Origin: Cubamyces lactineus
Taxonomy: Eukaryota; Basidiomycota; Agaricomycetes; Polyporales; Polyporaceae
Reading direction: 5' to 3'
Length of the DNA stretch: 64,000 nt
Assembly (NCBI GenBank): GCA_022376465.1
Contig: JACDTU010000002.1
Location: 2,356,001 to 2,420,000, forward strand
Part shown: positions 55,801 through 64,000 of the stretch, in pieces
How the letters are laid out: each line of letters begins with the position of its first letter
How positions within the stretch are numbered: position 1 is the first letter of the stretch
Notes under the pieces: model-generated
What the model was told of the DNA's origin: nothing
What the model saw: only the letters and a program-made list of their open reading frames with translations
Databases searched by the model: none
Program-made: the position numbers and the translations under genes

Positions 55801-57137
55801 CAACCACCAGGGCGACTTCACAAGGTACGCTGGCGCGCATGATGGTAATTAGAGTAGCGTACTGAGCCGACGCCGCAGGACAGGGAAGAGAGACCTCGCT
55901 GGGTTGCTCAACGACGGAGTCAATTCTCTGGCGCGGTGCGTCCACGGGTTCACAATGCTACAAGCGTGAAGCTTACGCCCGTCCAGGATGTATAGCTCGA
56001 CGTTCGCGGATTGGTTCAGCCAAGCGGTCATTGACTTCATACTTGGGAATCGCACCACCTCCGTTTTTTCAGAGTTTCTGAACAAACTCCAGTCCACGGA
56101 TCCCAGGGAGCTCATTCGCATCTCAAAGATCCGCGCGGACGCAATTGCGACGTGCGTTTCCCGTGTGCTGCCCGAAGGCGAGCGGCTACTCTCGGGATGG
56201 ACCCTCTTCGCCCCGGAAGAGTTGAATACCAAAGTCGGGGACAAGTTTGAGGAGAAAGTACTTCTGCTAGTGAGTGATGTCCTCATAGATTGCGTGTTGC
56301 ATATTCAATGTGCCTAGAGTGCCAAAGCGCTCTATATTATTGTGAGTGATCGACTACGCTGTCACTGGAGGTAGTATGTTGATTGGCTATCAGAGTTACG
56401 ATTATACCCTGGAGAAAGTGAAAATGTATACCCGCGTCCCTCTAGGAGATATTGTAGGAATCACGAAAGGTATGGTGAGCCTTCGGTCTGTAAAGGTCGG
56501 CTTACGATATGCTTCCTCTTCCCTTCAGGCGCCTATATCTTGTCGCCGCTCGAGGAAACAGGTCGGGATCCTCTGCAGAATGCAGGTTTCATCGTTTCGT
56601 GGCACAACTCACAAGATCAGGACACTCGAGTCACCAGCTATTCCATACGGAACAGCCTAGACTTGTCGACGCCTCCTGCTTCCCCGTCGTCTGCCACAGC
56701 CCCGAAGCAGACCATGACGGCTCCACGCAAGAGCATGCTTCCCCTCTCCCGTATTCTCACGAACGCCGCTGCTCCGGCTGTTGGACAGGAGACCATCTTC
56801 GCTGCATTCAAGGCACTGCCAATCGACCCTGCACGGGCCCGCCGGGAGAGCGGTAGCTTCATCCAGACGGCAGACGAGCTCGCCAATGCAAAGAACTGCA
56901 AGGAGGCAGTCGACATGATCGTGGACGCGATCCACCAGGCGTGCAAAGATATCGGAAATGATCAGCACGGGTTCGTCTCGGAGGCTGATGTTGTGAGGTA
57001 GGTTGCGGCGTTTCCATGACTATGCCGCTGGCGAGCTTATGTCTTGCGGTTGCAGCCTGGCGGAGGCCCAGCGGATGACAAGCGTGTATGCGAAGATGGA
57101 GTATGGCGTGAAGCGGCTGCTGTGGTTGGGCAGTTAG
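52851..57137 (+). CDS. SAC-domain phosphoinositide phosphatase with hSac2 domain (INPP5F-like)
   Basis: This enzyme removes phosphate from phosphoinositides on membranes. The ATG at 52851 starts MKRLFSKTFKATAPAAKPSQ. The SAC domain begins HEYISILATREGLLLRPRH and IIVYGIVGFLELYS. A disordered insert of about 200 residues (53400-53990) interrupts the SAC N-lobe. The catalytic P-loop is NCIDGLDRTNVVE near 55374-55410, giving the CX5R(T) signature with Cys and Arg present. Downstream are the C-terminal SAC helices (MYSSTFADWFSQAVIDF) and an hSac2-type domain: ALYIIDYAVTGGSMLIGYQS, YDYTLEKVKMYTRVPLGDIV and GITKGAYILSPLEETGRDPL. The end LAEAQRMTSVYAKMEYGVKR stops at 57137. The hSac2 domain favours SAC2/INPP5F over yeast Sac1, which has C-terminal membrane spans instead. 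About a dozen introns. Confidence 0.88.
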
Positions 57138-57630
57138 CGAGTCTGCGATCTTGGCTCGTACTCCTCACACACGTTCTGGATCCATGTACTGTATGCGGAC
57201 AAGTAGCTTGCAGGCGTTCTGCGCATCTCAGGCGTGTTATGTGCGCAGAGAGCTCCCGGTTAGGGAAATGAATCCTTTTCCGGCGTGGAGGACGCGAACT
57301 GAGCCGGACCGAACCGGGCGCCTACGAGATGAACTGGGCTGAGCGAAAGCGGTGGCGTGTGCTTTGCTGAGTGCTCTGCAGGTTGTGTGCATCCTCCTTG
57401 TTCCTCCTCCGGGAGCGCGACCCCTCTCCGTTTTCGTCCTCTGTGACTTTATGCGCTAATATATCCCAGGCGGCACCTCAGGCTACACCTAAATATCCCC
57501 CCGCTGCACGCAGGTGTTCAGCAATACCCCCATCATCACCAGAGCTAGATCCTCAGTCTTCTGTCGACCCAACCCCCGTCTAGCGTCTTAGTCTTATAAT
57601 CTGTATACATCCGTCTTGACCTCGCACTCT
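57138..57630. other. Intergenic between SAC phosphatase and DHHC gene
   Basis: About 490 bp with no coding support. C/T-rich tracts and a repeated tatcccc element (near 57465 and 57493) lie in the likely promoter of the DHHC gene. Confidence 0.35.
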
Positions 57631-60331
57631 ATGGCGAATCCACACTCGTTACCAATCTCGTCTTCGCAGAGAACAGTCGCTCAGCTGCCTTTCTCTCCTT
57701 CTCCTTCGAGCAATGGTCCTCCCAGTCTTCCCGGTCTCAACACTAGCATCTCTGTGAGCTCGAAGCCTTCATCAGGAAGCTCTCATGGCCCCGCCAGTCC
57801 CACAAAGTCCACACACCATAGGTCAGGCTCGGTCGCATCAGCGCGCTTCCGCCCACAGGCTTCCAGCCACGCAGCGACCGAGCTCCCCATCGGCCCCTCC
57901 CCGTCCGTGCCTATCCTCCAGCCACGGCCAACACCAGGTACGACGCACGTCGGCGGGATCCTCCCATCAGCGTCCTTTTTCCACCCATCGCGCCCGAACT
58001 ACCCTCCTCCGTCACCCACCCCGCCTCTTCCGCGACCTTCCACCGTAGGTTCGATCTCGTCTGTGGGTGGCAGCCCCGCGGACATCGTGCGCCTGGCTTC
58101 CCTAAACAATCGCGACAGAATCTCAGAAGGGACAGACAGCGCGGACCATTCCGTGGAGGACGTCAAGGCTTCGTCGACCCTGGCGCCGTCGCTCCGAACA
58201 GCGTCCATGAAGTACAGTCGCGAGCCCCTACTTCCGATTGGTGGCGGCCCATCGACCAAGGCAAGTGCTGCAACTCGGCCTACCGTCCAGACCCAGACGA
58301 GCCCATACGGACGGAGCGAGACGAACGTGAGCACGGGAGGGCGAATGCGCGATAGCTTTGAAAAGCTGTTCAAACGAGGCTTCAGCTTCGACGGGAGCCG
58401 GCGGTCACCGACCTCGCCTATCAACCCGGGGCCGAGCGGTGCATTTGGCTCTCTTCAGCAGCGGTCCGCAGAAGTCTCTCCCATCACCTTTGAGCTGAAC
58501 GTCAGCGGCAACGATCGCTCGCCCACCTCTCCGGGGCACCGCAAGCATAGCTTGTCGCCCTTGCAGGGCTCGTCGACCTCGCTCAACCACGCCTCGTTTA
58601 TTGCGACGCCTCCAGCACACATGGACCCACCGCTCAGCGCCGTGCCTGTCTTGGACAGCCGGACAGGCAAGCCCATGCGGAACTATCAACTCCATCCTTC
58701 ACGGAACCGATTCTTCCTCGGCGGGCGGCTTCTGACGGGAGGGGACTCGCCATGGGCCTTCGTCGCATCGCTCACGGTCGTACTGGGCATCACCGGGGTG
58801 TGGTTCGGAACGACGTGCGTGTGGTGGTGGTTGAACGAGAGCCCCGCGGTCGCAGCGGTGGGCGCGTACATGTGCTTGCTGACCATCTCGAGCATGTTTG
58901 CGACGGTGAGTGCTCAAACGTGCCTTGCTGTGGCTGTGCAGCGGCCTAGCTGCTGCGGATGGGGCCGTCGCTCACCTGTTGTGTTGTGGTTTGTTGGATG
59001 CGGACTACTTGCAGGCGTTCCGAGATCCTGGGATCCTCCCTCGCAATCTGGATCCCGACCCGCCCTATCCGACGAACATGTCCTCGGATGGGATCCTTCG
59101 GCAGCCGCTGCCCCGAGACCTGAAGGTGCGCGCAGGAATGTGAGTGTGTTGTCTGGCGTTGGCTTTCTGTGTGCGCTCCGCCCTGACGTGTCGGCCTGGC
59201 ATGAAGCGTGCGTACCAAGTACTGCCCCACGTGTATGACCTACCGTCCCCCACGGTCCAGTCACTGCAAAATGGTGAGTGTTTCAGCCAGGGAGTATATT
59301 GCATGGACGATGATTGATGAGACAATCCCCGTTGTTACATGACCTAGTGCGACAACTGCGTTGATGGGTGTGACCATCACTGTCAATGGGTGAACAACTG
59401 TGTGGGACGTCGCAATTATACGACGTTCTTCACGTTCCTGTTTTCTGCCGTAAGTGCCACTCCTCCGAAGAACCCTCTTGTCCGCCAGGCACGGGCTGGC
59501 AGCGCGGGCCCCTGTTTGGTGGCTGTCAATGTAGCTCGTCTCACGTCCGCTCCACTTGCAGGTGATGACCCTGATCTTGGTGATATGCACGACCGCATTG
59601 CACCTGTACCTGCTCACACGGAAGTACCACCTCAGCTTCCGGCAAGCGCTGAGGACATCGCAGGGAGTGGGGAGTGCAGTCGCCTTCCTCATCTCCATCA
59701 TCGTCATCTGGCCCGTCCTGGCGCTTCTGTCCTACCACTTCCGGGTAAGTGACGTCCATCGAGCCCGCGAAAGAGGAAATAAAGTTGACCACGTCGGGTT
59801 GATCGGGCAGCTCTTGCTCTTGAACGTCACGACGATCGAGCAGGTACGTGCTGTGTCCCCATCGCCCATCGCTCATCGCCCGATCTGTCCCTCCTCTCTC
59901 CACCGACCCCTGTCGGCGATCAACGAGCGGAGGACTGACTCATCCGTCCCCCTTCCCCTCCCACTCGGGCCGGGGCGCTCGTTCCGTCTCCTTCAACTCT
60001 TGCTGACGTCCTCTTTTCGCCCCCTTCTTCCTCTGCACCCCTTTCATTTGCCTGTTCTTGTGCGTGTGCGCATGGACGGGCACTCGATTAGATCCGAAAC
60101 CAGGCGCACAAATCGCTCGTACCGGGACCCCCACCGCCGAATCCGTTCTCGCACGGGAACTGGCGGAGGAATCTCGTGTACATGCTTTGCCGCCCGCCAG
60201 GGTACTCGTGGCTCGACGCGCGCGGGATCGCGACGGAGGATAAGCGGGAAGTGAACCCAGGGCTGCTCCAGCACGAGGTCGAATGGGCAGAGGACGTCGA
60301 ACAGAGCGTGGGACGCGGGAAGGGCGAGTGA
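57631..60331 (+). CDS. DHHC palmitoyltransferase (ERF2-like)
   Basis: This transfers palmitate to cysteines of membrane proteins; yeast Erf2 acts on Ras in the ER. The ATG at 57631 starts [21 protein letters not shown] disordered Ser/Pro-rich leader of about 350 residues precedes [20 protein letters not shown], the usual beginning of the Erf2 core. Two membrane segments follow ([19 protein letters not shown] and [17 protein letters not shown]). Next are [13 protein letters not shown] and the zinc/catalytic domain: [20 protein letters not shown] and [20 protein letters not shown]. The DHHC cysteine is intact, near 59384. Two more membrane segments are [15 protein letters not shown] and [20 protein letters not shown]. 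The end has [19 protein letters not shown] and stops at 60329-60331. The very long N-terminal tail is larger than in yeast Erf2. Confidence 0.93.
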
Positions 60332-61056
60332 CTCTGAAGACCGTGGACTGGGCAGGTGCGGCGAGCCGCCGGAGCCCGTGCGGGTATGCCTGTGGCGGAC
60401 ATGGGTTATCTTCCCTATGGGGTGGTTTCCGTATGGAGTGTTCTCTTGTCTCTCTCTCGCTTTGGACGCGCTCACGCTCGCTGTGTATCGCTCACCCGGC
60501 TCTCCGTGTTGTTCGGTCCCTCGTATGCCCACCGCCCGCGCCTTTCGAAAGACGTCTGGGAGGAGTTTTACCGTACGGAGCTTGTGGATTGGAAAGAGCT
60601 GTAAATTATGTGTGGATATCTGCCGACCAAACCCCGTTCGTTGATGTGGTGGTAGATTGGCGGTACCGGTGTGTGCGGATGACGCTGGACGGCTTGCTTG
60701 CTCTCCAGAGTCTCCACGGCCTTTGCGCGCGCGGGAAGTGCTCTGATGAGGCGGGGTTATGCGACCGAGGAGTCCGATGCGCGGAGGGAATGCTACACGC
60801 GGGTACGTGTGTGGCACGATTAGGCTCGTCCCCAGCCTGTTCGGTGCTGACGTAATTCAAACTCAGTCGAGGACTCCTAGAGGAACACCGAACAGGCTGG
60901 GCACATTGGACGCCGTTTTGGCGGGACAGCACCGTGTGAAAATGGACTTAACATTTCAGCTTTGGTCCTACCAATGGAGCTGTCTACCGTCTATGCTATA
61001 CAGCCTGTAGCTTGCTTTCCGCTTTCACGCTCACCCCATTCAATGTAAATCTCGTC
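60332..61056. other. Intergenic between convergent DHHC and RecQ-like genes
   Basis: About 725 bp with no supported gene. It contains a 16-bp perfect inverted repeat, listed separately. Confidence 0.4.
60831..60901. repeat. 16-bp perfect inverted repeat (stem-loop)
   Basis: CCCAGCCTGTTCGGTG at 60831-60846 is the exact reverse complement of CACCGAACAGGCTGGG at 60886-60901, with a 39-nt spacer. It lies in the convergent intergenic region, 155 bp beyond the RecQ-like stop codon. As RNA from either strand it would make a strong hairpin. It may be a small foldback element remnant or a 3' UTR structure. No flanking target-site duplication is evident. Confidence 0.8.
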
Positions 61057-64000
61057 TTAGTGCCTATTACTAGTGAATACATTATCTGGATAGAGGAACT
61101 CGGGCTGTCTGACACCAATGGGCGAAGATGACGTGGGTGTTTGTGAAGCAACTGCCATACCTACCAATGAAGGATATACCGGTCGAGCACTCTGTCTTGC
61201 ATCGGTGTCAGATGGCGGCAAGAGGTGCTGCGCTGGATGTAACGATGGCGCACGAGAGGGGCACGGCGAGGGCGGATATGGTTGTTTTGGTGTGTATGAC
61301 ACCACTGTATGCGATGGTGCTGGATCTCTTGATGAGAGCGGTAGCGGCGAAGCGGCTGGGTGCAACATGTTTGGCCTGGATGTGGGTATAGGTGCATGGT
61401 GAAAGCTCGGTGAAGGCCGCGGGTGCCTCTGTTGCTGTGATGTATATAATGGGGGCACAGGTACGATGTGTGGGGGGTATGATGGGCTCACATGCGATGG
61501 CGTAGTAGGTGTGTGAGGATGAGGAAAGCCCGCGGGTATGTGTGACATCCTCGGGGGGGTCTGTGGAGTGTATGACGGGCGCGTGTTCACCGCCAGGGCC
61601 TGCGATGGGTATGATGGGTGCGTGCTGCGTGGCGGCGCAGAGGGAGAGTGTGGCAGGTACGATGTCGATGGCTCATGGGAAGGTCCTGTGGATGACGGTG
61701 CAATCGGGGTATGCAGAGCGCGTGGAGTGTGTGCGAAGGGTACGTGCGATATCTGCATTGGGCGCGGTGGGTACGATGAATGGGGCGGGTACGATGGGTG
61801 CGGTGGGTACGACGAGTGGGGCGGATACGACGAGTGGGGCAGGTACGACGAGTGGGGCGGGTACGACGGGCGCGGTGGGTACAACGAGTGGGGCGGGTAC
61901 GATGGGTGCAGAGGGTACATGTGCGGCGGCACAACCTGTGCGTGCGACGGCGTGTGTGGTGGAGTCGGCTGGCTGGACAGCTGCTGTAGAGAGTATGGGG
62001 AGGGCACAGCTGCATGTGGCACAGACTGCAAGGGCCCTTGTGGGCGCGAGGGTTCTAGTGAGTGATGCCTTCCCGACTGGGATCCATGCAACGGCAGCGC
62101 GGGCGGTAGCTGTGGATGTAGCTCATGGCGAGCTCGTTTCGGAGCGTGGGGAGCCAGTGACACGTCTGTATTGAGGCTATCAGGGTCTTGTGTAGCTACC
62201 GTAAAGGTGCGCTTGGCCGTCTCTAAGGGAATGGGTGTCGAGACGGTGGGCTGAGAGGAGGAGGTAGGTGGCTGAGGGATCTTCTTCTTCTTGATTGGAC
62301 TGTAATGGATATCAAGGGAGGCGACCAGAGTGGACAGCTGTTCGCCATAACGCGGCCACCATATCCAGGCTGTGTCCAGAAGGGACGCGACCTGGTGTTT
62401 CGTAAGTGGACCGACAGTTGTCAGAGTGGTAATCATCGAGTCGTCGAGGATCGCCGTCGGATCCAGCTGAGTAGAGGAATGGTCTCTTTCAAAAACCATT
62501 TCTCTCCAGCTCTCAAGCTGATCCTGTGCGTCGTAGTCTGGATGCCCCTTGGTTCGCAACCTTGCCTTTCGTTTTGCTGTCGCTTTCCCTGGCCGTGTAC
62601 GATCGAGTAGGGTTGGGTGACAGATGTCGCAGCAGGACTGAGCGGTCGTCACTGTATTCAGTCAATCTTTGTGAGTAGCCACTGCGTCAAGAGCCTTGGT
62701 GCACAATACCTTGCTGGGGACTCTCGAATACAGCTGCCCAAATCTTCCGTCGGCATGTTGTAGCTTGTACGAAGACACGCAGTCCCTCGTCGTTAGCATC
62801 GAGATCAAGATGAGCTTGCTCCTCGGTCGGTAGGGTGGGAACACCATCCTGCATTGACGTACTCCCCCGAGAGAGCCCATGCTTGATTGGGTAATCCTTC
62901 GGAACTTGGGATGTGGCTGGCTTGGATGTCGATGGTCCGCTGGCAGGTTTGCTGCTTGTCCTAGTAATGGACAACGGGCCTTTGGGGACAGATGGCCGCC
63001 GAAGGTCGATCGAGTATGTAGCTCGCTCTACGAGGAGGACAGCTAAACCAGTACGATGAGGAGAGCGAGCCGCTCGACCAGCGCGCTGAACCCAGCTCGA
63101 TAGTGTCTTCGGCAGTTTCCATTGGACAACAATATCAACATCCTTGACGTTGCAACCCTGAATGTAATTCAGGCTCCATCCGTAACATGTATTGACTCAG
63201 AGACTCACCATTCCAGCAGCGTCTGTGCATACAAGGATTCGTATACACCCCGGCGTAAACGTAGTCCGGCATCCTGGGGAAGTGCGGAAGGCGTTCATGG
63301 ACTCTTGACGATACTCGTGGGACATTGCCGCATTGAAAGGACGAACAAGCCCGGTTGATGCAAGTGCCGGACAACGGGTCGAGATCATGCTATCCAAGTG
63401 ATCCACGATCTCGTTCCCGGTGTTGATGTCATCCACGTACACGTAGGTCTTTGGAATATCGCAGGGGGCAAGGAGACTGGCTGCAGGAGGGATGAGGAAA
63501 TCGAGATCCAGGAAGCTATTTTGTGCATGCTCAAACGCGCGAACAACGATGGCAACATTTGGCCGATCGTTCCCTACGTTGACAAAGCGACTCGACGTAG
63601 TGAAATGAAGCACTCTGTGGATATCACGGCGGACTCGCGCGGTTAGTGTGGCTGTGACCGCAATGACCGGGGTACCTCGCGGTAGGAATGCACGAATTAT
63701 GCCAAGGCTAGCGTACTTCTTGCGGAAGTCTGCTCCCCAATGGGATACACAATGCGCCTCGTCGATGAATAAGGACATGACTTTGCGCCCAAACGATGGT
63801 TTGCGCAAAACACGGTTGACGAATGATGGCGATTGGAGCATCTCGGGGGATATTAGGACAATTTGATGTTTGTCGGACAGTAGTTCCTAGTGCAGTACTT
63901 AGTATGAAGTACTTGCCATACAGTATATGTGGTCACTCACGTTTGCTATCTCGGCAGAGCAGGAACCCTTTGCGCTGTTCACCGCGATTGCGCTTAGGCC
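61057..64000 (-). CDS. RecQ-like DNA helicase with long Pro/Ser/Tyr-rich tail, N-terminus beyond window
   Basis: This is a superfamily 2 RecQ-type helicase. The right edge cuts it before Walker A. Visible motifs in order are IVLISPEMLQSPSF, VMSLFIDEAHCVSHWGADF (DEAH with the RecQ HCVSHWG) and GTPVIAVTATLTARV. They are followed by KTYVYVDDINTG, IRILVCTDAAGMGCNVKDVD and WVQRAGRAARSPHRTGLAVL. A downstream part has CCDICHPTLLDRTRPG, a possible zinc site, and TKHQVASLLDTAWIWWPRYG. The last 370 residues are low complexity, rich in Pro, His, Ser and Tyr, with a nine-copy SYPPHS-type repeat, and end VFTSNRH at 61057. This layout resembles the expanded RecQ-like helicases of agaricomycetes, some of which are telomere-linked. 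Position relative to a telomere cannot be told here. Confidence 0.82.
61771..61932 (-). repeat. 18-bp minisatellite inside the RecQ-like gene
   Basis: On the plus strand a gtacgacgagtggggcgg-type unit repeats with an exact 18-bp period. Successive tac-containing cores lie at 61771, 61789, 61807, 61825, 61843, 61861, 61879, 61897 and 61915. In the minus-strand reading frame each unit codes six residues, SYPPHS or a near variant. The period is a multiple of three, so copy changes keep the frame. Confidence 0.85.

Noticed and set aside
61538..62065. Plus-strand frame with GYDEWGG repeats
   Set aside because: It is the antisense of the SYPPHS repeats of the RecQ-like gene, where an 18-bp period leaves several frames open.

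Overview
The window is nuclear DNA of a filamentous basidiomycete, most likely a wood-decaying agaricomycete and possibly a polypore. Genes are dense, on both strands, and broken by many 45-70 nt introns with GTRNGY donors, CTRAC-like branch points and YAG acceptors. The protein set is wholly eukaryotic. Two genes fit plant-biomass decay: a secreted copper radical oxidase with its catalytic residues intact, and a secreted AA8 cytochrome carrying a CBM1 cellulose-binding module. There is no sign of bacterial, plasmid or viral DNA. Exons were joined by eye from reading frame, splice signals and family knowledge, so start, stop and domain calls are firmer than every internal boundary.

Left part (1-14 kb): an insulinase-type M16 protease (STE23/IDE-like, minus, cut by the left edge), the CDK subunit CKS1 (minus), the meiotic helicase MER3/HFM1 (plus, divergent from CKS1 across a promoter with MluI cell-cycle boxes), TIM54 (minus) and the spliceosomal SNW protein PRP45 (plus, divergent from TIM54).

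Middle left (14-30 kb): the copper radical oxidase, an intron-bearing tRNA-Arg(CCU), a NEDD1-like WD40 gamma-tubulin recruiter, a short protein resembling the N-lobe of a kinase, the FAN1 repair nuclease and an F-box protein.

Centre (30-38 kb): an unusual pyrimidine-rich noncoding block of about 1.4 kb. Its right half is an array of about 17 fused splice-acceptor/donor motifs (AG|GTACGTC) roughly every 25 nt. It is followed by the ribosome-biogenesis KH protein PNO1 (minus), a DUF3835/URI-like protein (plus) and the GPI mannosyltransferase GPI10 (plus).

Right part (38-64 kb): an F-box protein, a small zinc-ribbon protein, mitoribosomal mS38 (with two tiny 3' exons), a protein with a retropepsin-like domain that lacks the catalytic Asp, the AA8-CBM1 cytochrome (with a 9-nt microexon), SNU13, the SUMO E2 UBC9, a LaeA-like methyltransferase, proteasome subunit beta5 (PRE2), a SAC/hSac2 phosphoinositide phosphatase, a DHHC palmitoyltransferase and, at the right edge, a RecQ-like helicase with an 18-bp minisatellite coding SYPPHS repeats.

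Most genes are unrelated housekeeping functions and do not form a pathway cluster. The functional groupings seen are local: CKS1 with MER3 (cell cycle and meiosis), PNO1 beside a URI-like gene, and the two oxidative biomass-decay genes, which lie 30 kb apart. The strongest candidate for something undescribed is the splice-junction array at 31.2-31.7 kb.
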